Assembly: GCF_026410505.1 (NCBI RefSeq)
Contig: NZ_JAPMIU010000006.1
Span: forward strand, 1 to 64,000
Direction: 5' to 3'
Length of the DNA stretch: 64,000 bases
DNA from: Frateuria hangzhouensis
GTDB taxonomy: Bacteria; Pseudomonadota; Gammaproteobacteria; Xanthomonadales; Rhodanobacteraceae
The notes below the pieces were generated by a model. That model worked only from the letters and a program-made list of their open reading frames with translations, had not been told where the DNA came from and did not search any database. Positions 13,126 to 22,776 of the stretch are shown piece by piece. Position numbers and translations under genes: made by a program. How positions within the stretch are numbered: the first letter of the stretch is position 1; each line of letters begins with the position of its first letter.

Positions 13126-13704
13126 ATGGCGATCGAACTTCCCCCCCTGCCTTACGAAAAGAACGCGCTGGAGCCGAGCATCTCCGCCGAGACGCTGGAG
13201 TTCCATCACGACAAGCACCACGCCGCTTACGTGACCAACCTCAACAAGCTGATCGCCGGCACCGAGTTCGAGGGCATGGCGCTGGAAGAGATCGTCCGCA
13301 AGTCCTCCGGCGGCATTTTCAACAACGCCGCGCAGACCTGGAACCACACCTTCTACTGGAACTCGATGGGCCCCAACGGCGGCGGCGAGCCCACCGGCAA
13401 GCTGGCCGACGCGCTTAACAAGGCGTTCGGCTCGGTCGAGAAGTTCAAGGAAGAGTTCGCCAAGATGGGCGCCACGAACTTCGGCTCCGGCTGGACCTGG
13501 CTGGTGCAGCGTCCGGACGGCTCGCTGGGCATCGTCAACACCTCCAACGCCGGCACGCCGATCACCGGCAGCGACAAGCCGCTGTTCACCTGCGACGTTT
13601 GGGAACACGCCTACTACATCGACTACCGCAACGCCCGTCCGAAGTACCTGGAGAACTTCTGGAACGTGGTGAACTGGGAGTTCGCCGCCAGCAACATGGC
13701 GTGA
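13126..13704 (+). CDS. sodB: Iron superoxide dismutase
   Basis: SodB dismutates superoxide to oxygen and hydrogen peroxide in the cytosol. The 192-residue product shows metal ligands at His27, His74, Asp157 and His161 ([13 protein letters not shown]). Gln70 in [14 protein letters not shown] is the active-site glutamine position typical of the Fe type. The ATG at 13126 is preceded by CCCAAGGAGTCCCTC. The frame is open far upstream, but that extension is antisense to neighbouring genes. A bidirectional terminator follows the stop. The gene is divergent from grxD. Confidence 0.96.
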   Translation: MAIELPPLPYEKNALEPSISAETLEFHHDKHHAAYVTNLNKLIAGTEFEGMALEEIVRKSSGGIFNNAAQTWNHTFYWNSMGPNGGGEPTGKLADALNKAFGSVEKFKEEFAKMGATNFGSGWTWLVQRPDGSLGIVNTSNAGTPITGSDKPLFTCDVWEHAYYIDYRNARPKYLENFWNVVNWEFAASNMA

Positions 13705-13705
13705 C

Positions 13706-13733
13706 AAAAACGGGGCCGTCGGCCCCGTTTTTT
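13706..13733 (+). terminator. Bidirectional terminator between sodB and the SulP gene
   Basis: AAAAACGGGGCC-GTC-GGCCCCGTTTTTT is a GC-rich stem with A and T tracts on both flanks. It can end sodB transcription on the plus strand and SulP gene transcription on the minus strand. Confidence 0.9.
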
Positions 13734-13750
13734 GTAGGAGTCAGCGCAAG

Positions 13751-15253
13751 TCAGCCCAGACGGTCGTCGGCCAGGTGATAGTGCGGATCCTGCCCGGGAT
13801 CGACCTCCACCATGCTGCCGGCCTTGAGCAGCAATTCGGCGCAGTCCGTACTCAGGTGCCTCAGGTGCAGGCGCTTGCCGCGCTTCTGGTAACGCTCCGC
13901 CAAAGCGTCGATCGCCTCGATGGCCGAGTGGTCCATCACCCTGGCTCGGCCGAACTCCACCACCACTTCGGCCGGGTCGTCCTTTGGCGAGAAAAGGTTC
14001 TGGAAGCCTTTGGCCGAAGCGAAGAACAGCGTGCCCTCCAGCTCGTAGACCTTGCTGCCGTCGACCTCTATCCGGGTGCGCACCGTGATCTGCTTGGCAT
14101 GCTCCCAGGCGAACACCAGCGCCGAGATCACCACGCCCAGCACCACCGCCACCGCCAGGTCGGTGAAGATGGTGACCACCGTGACCGCCACGATCACCAG
14201 CGCGTCGGCGCGCGGCACCTTGCCCAGCACGCGCACGCTGCCCCATTCGAAGGTCTTGGCCGCCACCACGAACATCACGCCGATCAATGCGGCCAGCGGG
14301 ATGCGCTCGATCAGGCTGGAGCCGAACAGGATGAAGCTGAGCAGCCCCAGTCCCGCCACCACGCCGGACAGGTGGTGGGTGGCGCCGGCGCCGACGTTGA
14401 TCATGCTCTGGCCGATCATCGCGCAACCGCCCATGCCGCCGAACAGCCCGGTGACCACGTTGGCGGTGCCCTGCGCCAGGCATTCGCGGTTGGGCTTGCC
14501 GCGGGTGTCGGTCATCTCGTCGATCAGGTTGAGCGTGAGCAGCGACTCGATCAGGCCGACCGTGGCCATGATCAGCGCGTAGGGGAACACGATGCGCAGC
14601 GTCGCGAGGTTCCACGGCACGTCCGGCAGATGGAAGCTGGGCAGGCCGCCCTTGATCGAAGCCAGGTCGCCGACCGTGCGCGTCTCGATGCCTGCAACGT
14701 TGGTGAGCAGGGCGATGGCCAGGATCGCCACCAGCGCCGAGGGCACCGAGCGGGTCAGGCGCGGCAGCAGATAGATGATCGCCATCGCCAACGCCACTAG
14801 CCCCAGCATGGTCCAGAGTGCCTGTCCGGACACCCATTGCCCGTGCTGCTGGAAGTGCGGCAGCTGGGCCAGGAAGATCACGATCGCAAGGCCATTGACG
14901 AAGCCAAGCATCACCGGGTGCGGCACCATGCGGATGAACTTGCCCAGCCGCAGCGCGCCGAACAACAGCTGCAGCAGCCCCATCAGCACCACGGCCGCGA
15001 ACAGGTATTGCACGCCGTGCTGAACCACCAGCGCCACGATCACCACCGCGATGGCACCGGTGGCGCCCGAGATCATGCCCGGGCGGCCGCCCAGCACCGC
15101 GGTGATCAGGCACATCATGAAGGCCGCATACAGGCCGGTGAGCGGATTGACGTGGGCGATCACGGCAAAGGCGATCGCCTCGGGGACCAGCGCGAACGCG
15201 ACGGTCAGACCGGACAGGATGTTGTTCCTGGCCAGGGCCGGGGAGAGCTTCAT
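13751..15253 (-). CDS. SulP/SLC26-family anion transporter with STAS domain
   Basis: The 500-residue product has about 11-12 hydrophobic segments. It carries the SulP signature region near residues 25-60 (ALVPEAIAFAVIAHVNPLTGLYAAF) and a C-terminal STAS domain at about 390-480 (VYELEGTLFFASA, then ARVMDHSAIEAIDAL). SulP proteins carry sulfate, bicarbonate or dicarboxylates across the inner membrane. The long MIGQSMINVGAG segment is typical of the bacterial sulfate/bicarbonate group. The substrate is not determinable here. No carbonic anhydrase or sulfur gene is adjacent. Confidence 0.9.
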   Translation of the reverse strand: MKLSPALARNNILSGLTVAFALVPEAIAFAVIAHVNPLTGLYAAFMMCLITAVLGGRPGMISGATGAIAVVIVALVVQHGVQYLFAAVVLMGLLQLLFGALRLGKFIRMVPHPVMLGFVNGLAIVIFLAQLPHFQQHGQWVSGQALWTMLGLVALAMAIIYLLPRLTRSVPSALVAILAIALLTNVAGIETRTVGDLASIKGGLPSFHLPDVPWNLATLRIVFPYALIMATVGLIESLLTLNLIDEMTDTRGKPNRECLAQGTANVVTGLFGGMGGCAMIGQSMINVGAGATHHLSGVVAGLGLLSFILFGSSLIERIPLAALIGVMFVVAAKTFEWGSVRVLGKVPRADALVIVAVTVVTIFTDLAVAVVLGVVISALVFAWEHAKQITVRTRIEVDGSKVYELEGTLFFASAKGFQNLFSPKDDPAEVVVEFGRARVMDHSAIEAIDALAERYQKRGKRLHLRHLSTDCAELLLKAGSMVEVDPGQDPHYHLADDRLG

Positions 15254-15655
15254 GAGAGAACCTTCGACAGCAACAGATCACACCTCCGCGATGACTGCAG
15301 AGGGCGTTCCATGGAATTCGGGGAGCGCCGCGACGGATGCCGCGCGCAGGAAGGAACGTGCTGTAGCGAAGGCGACTTACACTGGCGGAAACTCTCGCGC
15401 GGCTGCGCGGGTCGCGCAATTCGGCCGCGCAGGATAGCAGACGCACGCAGGACACCCGCGGCGCCCCGGAAAACCGAGTACCGACACCCTACTCCACGCA
15501 CGCAACCGCATACGTGGGCCGGCTCACCTCTCTGCAAGCGAATAACCCCTTTCGCGCGATACGTGTAGGAGCCCACTTGTGGGCGATGCCCTTACGCCTG
15601 ATCGCACCGCCAAAAGCATCGCCCACAAGTGGGCTCCTACCGGGGCACTGGACGC
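15254..15655. repeat. SulP-purK intergenic region with a family B REP palindrome
   Basis: This 402-base stretch between two minus-strand genes has no convincing gene. At 15565-15640 a long B-family palindrome (GTAGGAGCCCACTTGTGGGC and its mirror) with a 30-base spacer occurs. The part at 15254-15560 probably holds the SulP gene promoter, but I cannot place its elements. Confidence 0.7.
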
Positions 15656-16831
15656 TCACGAGTTTTTCCAGATCCCCTGCACGAGCACCTGCAGCGCGGG
15701 ATCGGCCTGGTCGTCACGCCCCAGCGAACGGGCGACATGGCCGACGCGCTCGGCCAGCGCGCGGGCGTCGGGCGCACACACCGTGGCATGCCCCACCTTG
15801 CGGCCGGGACGTGCCTGCTTGCCGTAGTCGTGCCAGTGCGCGTCGGTGGTGGTCAACACCGGCGCCGGATCAGGCAACTCGCCGATCCAGTTGAACATGC
15901 ACGACAGCCCGCGCGCGCCGGTATCGCCCAGCGGCAGGCCGAGCACGGCGCGCACGTGGTTCTCGAACTGGCTGGTGTAGGCGCCCTCGATGGTCCAGTG
16001 GCCGGAGTTGTGCACGCGCGGCGCCATCTCGTTGCCCAGCAGCTGGCCGTCCTTGACGAACAGCTCCAGCGCGAACACGCCTACGTAGTCCAGCCGTTCG
16101 GCCAGCGTGCGCGCCAGGTCGGTGGCGCGCTGCTGCAGGCGGTCGATGTCGGGGGCCGGCGCGAGGCTCAGGCTGAGCACGCCGTCGGTATGCCAGTTGC
16201 GGGTCAGCGGCCAAGTGCGGAAATCGCCGTCGCGGCTGCGCACGGCAATCACCGACAGCTCCCGTTCGAACGGCACGAAGGCTTCCAGGATCAAGCCGTG
16301 AACCGCCGCCTGCGCACCCAGCGCGGCCCAGGCGGCGTCGGCGTCCGCCGGCGTTTTCAGGCGAAACTGGCCCTTGCCGTCGTAGCCCAGCCGGCGAGTC
16401 TTGAGGATCGCCGGCGCGCCGACCTCGGCGAGGGCACGCTGCAGGTCTTCGCGGGTGTCCACCGCCACGAAGGCCGGCGTATCGAGCCCGCATTCGCGGA
16501 ACAGGGTTTTCTCGGCCAGCCGGTCCTGCGCCACCGCCAGCGCCCCCGGCACGGGCGACACGGCCACGCGTTCGGCCAGCCAGTGCGCGGTTTCGGCCGG
16601 CACGTTCTCGAAATCGAAAGTGACCACGTCGACCATGGCAGCGAAGCGCGCCAGCGCGTCATAGTCCTTCCAGTCGGCCACCACCAGCGGCGCGACCTGC
16701 CCGGCGCAGGCGTCGCCGGCGCCGTCGACCACCAGCGTCTTGACGCCCAGAGGCGCCGCGGCCAGTGCCAGCATGCGCGCCAGTTGGCCGCCGCCGAGGA
16801 TGCCCAGCACGGGCTGGCGACGCTCGCTCAT
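15656..16831 (-). CDS. purK: N5-carboxyaminoimidazole ribonucleotide synthase
   Basis: PurK uses ATP and bicarbonate to make N5-CAIR from AIR in purine synthesis. The 391-residue ATP-grasp protein begins with the nucleotide-binding [11 protein letters not shown]. It contains TFDFENVP, the ATP-grasp core [12 protein letters not shown], and the C-terminal [18 protein letters not shown] signature. Its ATG overlaps the purE stop by four bases (16828-16831), so purE-purK are one translationally coupled operon. The frame runs on upstream through purE in another phase but homologues start at [10 protein letters not shown]. Confidence 0.96.
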   Translation of the reverse strand: MSERRQPVLGILGGGQLARMLALAAAPLGVKTLVVDGAGDACAGQVAPLVVADWKDYDALARFAAMVDVVTFDFENVPAETAHWLAERVAVSPVPGALAVAQDRLAEKTLFRECGLDTPAFVAVDTREDLQRALAEVGAPAILKTRRLGYDGKGQFRLKTPADADAAWAALGAQAAVHGLILEAFVPFERELSVIAVRSRDGDFRTWPLTRNWHTDGVLSLSLAPAPDIDRLQQRATDLARTLAERLDYVGVFALELFVKDGQLLGNEMAPRVHNSGHWTIEGAYTSQFENHVRAVLGLPLGDTGARGLSCMFNWIGELPDPAPVLTTTDAHWHDYGKQARPGRKVGHATVCAPDARALAERVGHVARSLGRDDQADPALQVLVQGIWKNS

Positions 16832-17331
16832 GCGCGCGGGTCCGGCTGGTCGAGCACGGTCTGCGTCTGGCGGGAGCGAAAATCGTCCAGCGCCTGCGCG
16901 ATGGCCGGGTCGTGCAGTGCCAGCACCGAGGCGGCGAGCAGACCTGCGTTCACCGCGCCGGCGCGGCCGATCGCCAGCGTGCCGACCGGGATGCCGGCGG
17001 GCATCTGCGCGATGGACAGCAGCGAATCCATGCCATTGAGCGCCTTGGACTGCACCGGCACGCCGAGCACCGGCAGCCGCGTCTTGGCCGCCAGCATGCC
17101 CGGCAGGTGGGCGGCGCCGCCGGCACCGGCAATGATCACCTCGATGCCGCGCTCCACCGCCTCTTCGGCGTAGCGGAACAGCAGATCCGGCGTGCGATGG
17201 GCGGACACCACGCGCACCTCGTGCGGCACGCCCAACTGCTCCAGCACGGCGGTCGCGTGCTCCATGGTTTCCCAGTCCGATCGGGAGCCCATCACCACGC
17301 CTACGCGGGCGGGCCTGGCGGTCGAAGTCAT
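16828..17331 (-). CDS. purE: N5-CAIR mutase, class I PurE
   Basis: PurE moves the carboxyl group of N5-CAIR to give CAIR, the step after PurK. The 167-residue product has [12 protein letters not shown] at the substrate phosphate site, SAHRTPD with the catalytic His, and [12 protein letters not shown]. These mark the class I (bacterial) type. It is first in the purEK operon and divergent from the Trm112-like gene with 57 bases between the starts, where both promoters must lie. Confidence 0.97.
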   Translation of the reverse strand: MTSTARPARVGVVMGSRSDWETMEHATAVLEQLGVPHEVRVVSAHRTPDLLFRYAEEAVERGIEVIIAGAGGAAHLPGMLAAKTRLPVLGVPVQSKALNGMDSLLSIAQMPAGIPVGTLAIGRAGAVNAGLLAASVLALHDPAIAQALDDFRSRQTQTVLDQPDPRA

Positions 17332-17388
17332 GGTTCTGCCACCCCAAAAGCACTATTGTACGGGCTTTCCGCACGACACCCCACCGCC

Positions 17389-17661
17389 ATGGACAAGCGC
17401 CTGCTCGACATCCTTTGCTGCCCGGTCAGCAAGACGCCCGTTCGCCCGCTCGCCCGCGGCGAACTGGAGGCGATCAACGCCGCGATCGAGCGCGGCCAGC
17501 TCGACACGGTGGCGGGCGCCCCGGTGCGCGAGCGGCTGGGTGAAGGCCTGATCACCGTCGACCGCAAAGTGGTCTATCGCGTCGACGACGGCATCCCGGT
17601 GATGCTGCCCGAGGAAGGCATCGGCACGGTGCAGCTGAACGACTTTCCGGCTTCTGCCTGA
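17389..17661 (+). CDS. Trm112/YcaR-like small protein
   Basis: The 90-residue product begins MDKRLLDILCCPVSKTPV, the N-terminal half of the Trm112/YcaR zinc-ribbon family, and ends with the family motif YRVDDGIPVMLPEEG. It is longer than YcaR (about 60 residues) because of a helical insert (residues about 22-60). The usual CPxC pair reads CCPVS, so one metal-binding Cys is missing. Trm112 proteins support methyltransferases in other systems; the bacterial role is not settled. It stands between purE (divergent) and the DUF1631 gene. Confidence 0.85.
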   Translation: MDKRLLDILCCPVSKTPVRPLARGELEAINAAIERGQLDTVAGAPVRERLGEGLITVDRKVVYRVDDGIPVMLPEEGIGTVQLNDFPASA

Positions 17662-17822
17662 GGCCGCTTCTCGAAAAGGTGAACGGCGCCATGCTTTTGC
17701 ACAGAGCGTGGACTAATGTGTACGCCGGTGCATGACCTGTTCACGTTTCGTCGCTTATCGTCGAAATTCACGTGGCCGAGGCGGCCGTGTTCGTCGGCAA
17801 CGGATGCTTCAGGGGTGTGGCG

Positions 17823-20108
17823 ATGAAAGAAGCCAATGAGCCTAACAAGGTCGTCAGCCTGAGCCAGCGGCAGCCGGCTGAGCGCGTCGGCGACCTGCTC
17901 GGCGCCGTGCGCGCGATCGCTGGCCGCCGCCTGCAGCTGCTGTTGGGCAACATGTTCGAACACGTCGACGATGCCCTGTTCGACCTGGCCGAGAAAGCCG
18001 AGAACAACGCCGCGCAGATGCACTATTTCGACGGCATGCGCGAGGTGCGCAAGCGCCGGCCAGCGGTCGAGCGCAGCTACCTGGCGCAGGTCAGCCGCGA
18101 ACTGACCGGCATGACCTCCGCCACCGCACCGGCGCCCGCCGCCCCGACCGGACCGGTCGAGCTCTCGCTGGTGGCGGAGAACGAGTTGGAGGAATCGCTC
18201 GCCATCACCAGCATGACGGCCAAGAACGAGTCGCGCCTGGCGCGCGACCTGTTCGCGGTGAACCAGCGGCTTTCGGTGATCTGCGGCGGCATCAAGATCG
18301 ACGACGCGACCAATCCGGTCGCCCCCGCCGCGCTGGCCCAGGCGTTCCGCCAGGCGATGCGCGAGCTGAGCGCGGACATGCGCGTGAAGCTGATCATCTA
18401 CAAGCTGTTCGATCGCTACGTGCTGTCCGCTCTGGAAGAGCTCTACCACGAAATCAACACCGAACTGGTGCGCGCCGGCGTGCTGCCGCAACTGCGCCAC
18501 GAAGTGGTGCGCGGCGAAACTCCGGCGGTCGCAACCGGCGCCAACGCCGCTGCATCAGGGGCCGCGGTGGCGGCCGCCACCGGCGACATCGCGGGCGATA
18601 CCGATCCCGAAGCCCAACTGGCCAGCGAATTGCTGCACACCGTGCGCGCCCTGTTCAGCGCGCGCCGCACCCTGGCCAACGGTGGGGCCGGCGGCGTCGC
18701 ATCCGCGAATGCGACGGGCCACGGGGCCGCGATCGCGGTGCCGACAGCCAACGAATTGCTCGGTGCGCTGAGCGTGCTGCAAAGCCAGCTCGCGACCGGT
18801 CCCGCACCGAGTGCGCAAGCCGCCGATCCGGCGATGCTCGGCCGCGAGGTCGCGCAGCTGAAGGAACACCTGCTCGGCCAGCTCGGCGCCCTGCGCGGCG
18901 AGCGTCCCAGCCAGGTGGCGGCGATCGACGAGGACACCATCGACCTCGTCGGCATGCTGTTCGAGTTCATCCTCGCCGACAGCACCCTGCCCCCGGAGAT
19001 GCAGGTGCTGCTTGCGCGCCTGCAGATCCCGTATCTCAAGGCCGCGATCCTCGACCGCAAATTGTTTGCGCACCGCCAGCATCCGGCGCGCCGCCTGCTC
19101 GACGGCCTGGCCGAACTGGCCAAGGGCTGGTCGGAGGAGTCCGACCGCGACCATCGCGTGCATGACAAGATCAAGTCCATCGTCGAGCGCCTGCTGCACG
19201 AGTTCGATGACGACATGAGCCTGTTCGAGCGCCTCAACGACGAGCTGCAGGCGTTCCAGGACCAGAGCCGCAAGCGCGCGGAACTGGCCGAGCAGCGCGT
19301 CGCCGAGTCGGCGCGCGGCCGCGAGAAGCTCGAAATGGCCCGCCGCCGCGCGGCGCGGGAGATCCTCGACCGCATCGGCAGCCAGACCCTGCCGCCGCTG
19401 ATCCATGGCGTGCTGGCACGCGCCTGGGCCAACCACCTGGTGCTCACCATCCTGCGCCAGGGCGAGGATTCGTCCGCCTTTGCCGACGCCCTGCGCTTCG
19501 TCAACGAATTCATCGCCAGCGCGCGTCCCGTGCACGGTACCGAGGATCGCCGCGCGCTGCTGCGCATGCTGCCGGGCATCGAACGCGCGCTGCGCCGCGG
19601 CCTGGCCAACGTGGCTTTCCAGGAAAGCGACATCGAGCGCCTGCTTGGCCAGTTGCACGCCTACTACCGGCAGCAGTTGGGAGAACTGGCGCCCGACGCC
19701 AGCACCGAAGACGTGGCACTGCCGATTCCGGAGAGCATCCAGCCGCTGCTGGATACCGAAACGGCCGAGCCCGAACCGGAGCCGGAGCTGGCTGCCGCGA
19801 TCGCGGAGAACGGCGAACTCGACCAGATCGGGGAGCTCAAGCCGGGCATCTGGCTGGAGTTCTGCCCCACTGGCGACGCGGTTACCCGCGCCAAGCTGTC
19901 GTGGATCAGCCCGATGAGCGGACGCTATCTGTTCGTCAATCGACGCGGGCTGAAGGTGGGCGATTACGCCCCGCACGAACTCGCCGCGGCGCTGGCCGCC
20001 GGCAGCGCGCGCGTCCTGCCGTCCGAACCGCTGTTCGACCGCGCCATGGGCGCCATCGTCGACCGGCTCAGCCAGGCGGCCGCTGCCAGCACTGATGATC
20101 TGGCCTGA
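17823..20108 (+). CDS. DUF1631 family protein
   Basis: The 761-residue product belongs to the DUF1631 family, common in Xanthomonadales and related proteobacteria and sometimes misnamed thymidine phosphorylase. It is largely helical and charged, with Ala-rich linkers at about residues 230-275. Helical segments lie around DIHLVGMLFEF-like regions (DTIDLVGMLFEFILAD) and FDDDMSLFERLNDELQ. The C-terminal 80 residues (GIWLEFCPTGDAVTRAKLSW and then GRYLFVNRRG) look like a small PilZ-like beta domain, which would suggest signalling, but this is a fold guess. No signal peptide or membrane helix is seen. The start at 17823 (MKEANEPNK) is chosen over an in-frame codon at 17772. No close neighbour on the same strand. 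Confidence 0.8.
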   Translation: MKEANEPNKVVSLSQRQPAERVGDLLGAVRAIAGRRLQLLLGNMFEHVDDALFDLAEKAENNAAQMHYFDGMREVRKRRPAVERSYLAQVSRELTGMTSATAPAPAAPTGPVELSLVAENELEESLAITSMTAKNESRLARDLFAVNQRLSVICGGIKIDDATNPVAPAALAQAFRQAMRELSADMRVKLIIYKLFDRYVLSALEELYHEINTELVRAGVLPQLRHEVVRGETPAVATGANAAASGAAVAAATGDIAGDTDPEAQLASELLHTVRALFSARRTLANGGAGGVASANATGHGAAIAVPTANELLGALSVLQSQLATGPAPSAQAADPAMLGREVAQLKEHLLGQLGALRGERPSQVAAIDEDTIDLVGMLFEFILADSTLPPEMQVLLARLQIPYLKAAILDRKLFAHRQHPARRLLDGLAELAKGWSEESDRDHRVHDKIKSIVERLLHEFDDDMSLFERLNDELQAFQDQSRKRAELAEQRVAESARGREKLEMARRRAAREILDRIGSQTLPPLIHGVLARAWANHLVLTILRQGEDSSAFADALRFVNEFIASARPVHGTEDRRALLRMLPGIERALRRGLANVAFQESDIERLLGQLHAYYRQQLGELAPDASTEDVALPIPESIQPLLDTETAEPEPEPELAAAIAENGELDQIGELKPGIWLEFCPTGDAVTRAKLSWISPMSGRYLFVNRRGLKVGDYAPHELAAALAAGSARVLPSEPLFDRAMGAIVDRLSQAAAASTDDLA

Positions 20109-20614
20109 GCGGGCTTGAGGGGTTTTCGCTGCCGGGGCGATTCCGGTTTGGCGATCGAGCGTTCGAGGGCCAGGCTGCTTCTATCCCTGAAGTGGGCTGG
20201 ACGCTTTGGTTGAGGCTGAGGCGGGCGCTTCGACTTCGCCTGCGGGCTACGCTATGCGCGAACGGTTCTCGGAAACGCGAGGCGTAAGCCCCTCTCCCCT
20301 CGGGAGAGGGGTTGGGGAGAGGGTTCGGTGTCGCCGTAGCCCTCGCTCGCCCGAACCCTCTCCCGCTTGTCGGCGCCCTCTCCCGGAGGGAGAGGGGGTT
20401 CGATCCTGTGGCGGGCGGCGCTTCAACTTCGTCCGGCGGGCTACGCTCCGTGCGAATCGCTCTCGGAAACGCGAGGGGTCGAGGTCCAGGAGCGGGCACG
20501 TCGCCAAGGCCGCTTCGGTCCGGCTCAGTTATCCTTGCCGGCTTGCGGGCGCGTTGCCGGTGGTCGGATACCGGCATGCCGCATCGCCGCACTCTTCCCC
20601 CGAACGGATGCCAC
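20109..20614. repeat. Composite repeat locus: family D - C - C - D upstream of nadC
   Basis: This 506-base gene-free stretch is mainly repeats. A roughly 60-base family D block (CGCTTCGACTTCGCCTGCGGGC ... CTCGGAAACGCGAGG) occurs at 20225-20283 and again in the same orientation at 20416-20478. Between them a family C pair lies at 20287-20402 (CCCCTCTCCCCTCGGGAGAG ... CTCTCCCGGAGGGAGAGGGG). The part at 20480-20614 presumably contains the nadC promoter. Confidence 0.8.
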
Positions 20615-21472
20615 ATGTCCCACGTGAATCCCCTCGATCCGCCCGACGCCCGGCTGATCGATGCCGATATCGAACGCGCCTTTGCCGAAGATCTCGGCAG
20701 CGGCGACGCCACCGCCGACCTGCTTCCGGCCGAAGCCCGCGCCGCGGCCGCCCTGACCTGCCGCGAGGATGCGGTGATGGCCGGCATCCCATGGTTCGAC
20801 GCGTGTTTCCGCAAGCTCGATCCCGACGTCATGATCGACTGGCGCGTACGTGACGGCGAACGCGTGGCCGCCGGCAGCGTCATCTGCCACCTGCGTGGCC
20901 GCGCACGCGCGCTGGTCAGCGCCGAGCGATCGGCGCTCAACTTCCTGCAGCTGCTCTCCGGCACCGCCACCATCACCGCTGCCTACGTGGCCGCCGTCAC
21001 CGGCACCGGAGTGCGCGTGCTGGATACGCGCAAGACCGTGCCGGGCCTGCGGCTGGCACAGAAGTACGCGGTGCGCTGCGGCGGTGGCCACAACCACCGG
21101 ATAGGGCTGTTCGACGCGATCCTGGTGAAGGAAAACCACATCACCGCCGCGGGCGGCATCGAGCCCGCCGTGGCCGCGGCCCGCGCCTTGCACCCGGCGC
21201 TGTTGCTGGAAATCGAGGTCGAGACGCTGGAGGAGCTGCGCCGGGCGATCGATGTTGGCGTGGACCGCATCATGCTCGACAACTTCACGCCGGCGATGAT
21301 GGCCGAAGCGGTGGGCATCGCCGCCGGCCGGGTAGCGCTGGAAATTTCCGGCAACGTCGATCTCCATACCATCGGCGATTACGCGCGCACTGGTGTGGAT
21401 TTCATCTCGGTCGGTGCGTTGACCAAGCATGTGCGAGCCATCGATCTATCGCTTCGGTTGCAGCTTTCCTGA
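20615..21472 (+). CDS. nadC: Nicotinate-nucleotide pyrophosphorylase (quinolinate phosphoribosyltransferase)
   Basis: NadC converts quinolinate and PRPP to nicotinate mononucleotide in de novo NAD synthesis. The 285-residue product shows the family blocks EDLGSGDATADLL, LLSGTATITAAYV, the PRPP/quinolinate loop DTRKTVPGLRLAQKYAVRCGGG HNHRIGLFDAILVKENH, and EIEVETLEEL. It is cytosolic and normally hexameric or dimeric. The ATG at 20615 gives the normal N-terminus; an in-frame ATG at 20576 is also possible. The rest of the pathway (nadA, nadB) is not in the window. Confidence 0.96.
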   Translation: MSHVNPLDPPDARLIDADIERAFAEDLGSGDATADLLPAEARAAAALTCREDAVMAGIPWFDACFRKLDPDVMIDWRVRDGERVAAGSVICHLRGRARALVSAERSALNFLQLLSGTATITAAYVAAVTGTGVRVLDTRKTVPGLRLAQKYAVRCGGGHNHRIGLFDAILVKENHITAAGGIEPAVAAARALHPALLLEIEVETLEELRRAIDVGVDRIMLDNFTPAMMAEAVGIAAGRVALEISGNVDLHTIGDYARTGVDFISVGALTKHVRAIDLSLRLQLS

Positions 21473-21834
21473 CCTGATCGCACTTGCGGGGACGCGCCTG
21501 AAGGCGGCCGCGTGGTCTGGATGTCCGCGCGGTCGCGTTCAAGGACGCTCCGACGGGCGATCTGCTCCCTCCCCTGCTTGCAGGGGAGGGTTGGGGAGGG
21601 GTGCTCTTTCGCTCCGGACGGGCACCCCCTCCCAGCCTCCCCCTGCAAGCAGGGGGAGGAGCTTATCCACCCGCCCGCACCGCGCGGCCTGGTGGCACCG
21701 CGCCATCGCTTACAGGGACGCTCCTGCAAAGGCGGCGAACGCCCTGTCCACCCGCGCTCGCTGCTCGTCGTGCCACCCACCGATTACCATGCCCGCGGCT
21801 TGCACCCGGCCCGCGCCACCCACACACTGCTTGC
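21473..21834. repeat. nadC downstream region with family C pair and B-like fragments
   Basis: This 362-base stretch holds no gene. A family C pair lies at 21562-21662 (CTCCCTCCCCTGCTTGCAGG and the mirrored CCCTGCAAGCAGGGGGAGG). REP-B-like halves occur near 21528-21549 (GCGCGGTCGCGTTCAAGGACGC) and 21713-21727. Confidence 0.75.
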
Positions 21835-22239
21835 ATGAGCCAAGTAACCGACCTGATCGCCCTGCTGGCGCTCGCCGCCGTGGCTGGCTTGTGGCTCAAG
21901 TCCACTCGCGTCCGCGAGCGGGCCGTGGACGAGGCACGCCGGCAGTGCGCGGAGCACGGGCTGCAGCTGCTGGACGAGACGGTGGGTCTGCGCAGCCTGC
22001 GCTGGCGGCGCGTCGGAGGCCGGCGGCGGCTCGAGCTTGGCTACGCGTTCGAGGTGAGCATGCATGGCAACGACCGGCTGGACGGCCGCTTGTGGATGCA
22101 CGGCGAACAGCTGGCGGGCCTGAGCCTGCCGAGGATGGAGCCGCCGCCCGTCGAACCGCCCGCGCCGCCGCCCACGCCCTCGGGACCGTCACCCGACAAT
22201 GTGATCCCCTTGCGGCCACGGCGACGCATCGGGCAGTGA
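21835..22239 (+). CDS. DUF3301 family membrane-anchored protein
   Basis: The 134-residue product matches the DUF3301 pattern: one N-terminal membrane helix (LIALLALAAVAGLWLKST), an RERAVDEARRQCAEHGLQLLDETV segment, and an LELGYAFEVSMHGNDRLDG beta region. The proline-rich tail has no recognised role. Function is unknown; in related genomes it is a single-pass inner-membrane protein. It starts with the ATG at 21835 just after the repeat block, and the frame extends upstream only through repeat sequence. It is convergent with sspB. Confidence 0.8.
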   Translation: MSQVTDLIALLALAAVAGLWLKSTRVRERAVDEARRQCAEHGLQLLDETVGLRSLRWRRVGGRRRLELGYAFEVSMHGNDRLDGRLWMHGEQLAGLSLPRMEPPPVEPPAPPPTPSGPSPDNVIPLRPRRRIGQ

Positions 22240-22331
22240 TACGGTCGGGTTGAGCGCGCTCGCGCGAGCCCTCGGATTACGCCCGGCACTGCCCGCACAC
22301 CCCGGACTGGGGCCGGACATGGAAACGCGGC

Positions 22332-22763
22332 TTACTTCACCACGCGCAGGTGGGGCGAACGCTTGGGCTTCTCGGGGCCATCGCCAGACGGGCCAGGGCC
22401 TTCCGGACCGGGCGCGGGCGGCGGTGTGTCGCCCTCCTCGGAGGGAAACATCATGCCCTGCCCGTTTTCCTGGGCGTACAGCGCCAGCACCGCCGACACG
22501 GGAATCCGGATCGCCTGGCTGACGCCGGAAAAGCGTGCCTGGAAGCCGATGTAGTCGTTGCCCAGCTCCAGGTTGGCCACCGCGCGCATGGCAAGGTTGA
22601 GCACGACCTGGCCGTTCTTGACCACCTGCGGCGGCACGCGCACGCCCTCGGCGGAGGCGTCGACCAACACGTAAGGCGTCAACTGGTTGTCGGTGATCCA
22701 ATCGTAGATCGCCCGCAGCAGGTACGGGCGGTTGGAACTCATCGGCGGCATCTGTTCGGTCAT
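22332..22763 (-). CDS. sspB: ClpXP adaptor / stringent starvation protein B
   Basis: SspB tethers SsrA-tagged and some other substrates to ClpXP. The 143-residue product has the SspB core (SNRPYLLRAIYDWITDNQLT, PYVLVDA, NGQVVLNLA, ARFSGV). An acidic/proline-rich linker (about residues 108-133) is followed by the C-terminal PHLRVVK, the ClpX zinc-domain-binding tail. Start choice is uncertain: the ATG at 22763 is used, but the ATG at 22742 (MSSNRPYLL) fits homologues well and neither has a strong ribosome-binding site. It follows sspA by 13 bases in the bc1-ssp operon. Confidence 0.92.
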   Translation of the reverse strand: MTEQMPPMSSNRPYLLRAIYDWITDNQLTPYVLVDASAEGVRVPPQVVKNGQVVLNLAMRAVANLELGNDYIGFQARFSGVSQAIRIPVSAVLALYAQENGQGMMFPSEEGDTPPPAPGPEGPGPSGDGPEKPKRSPHLRVVK

Positions 22764-22776
22764 CGGGAAAGGCCGG

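Noticed and set aside
20225-20478. Possible CRISPR array in the repeat-rich region
   Set aside because: Spacing is irregular, the units are palindromic family C/D elements, and no cas gene is near. No CRISPR array was seen anywhere in the window.
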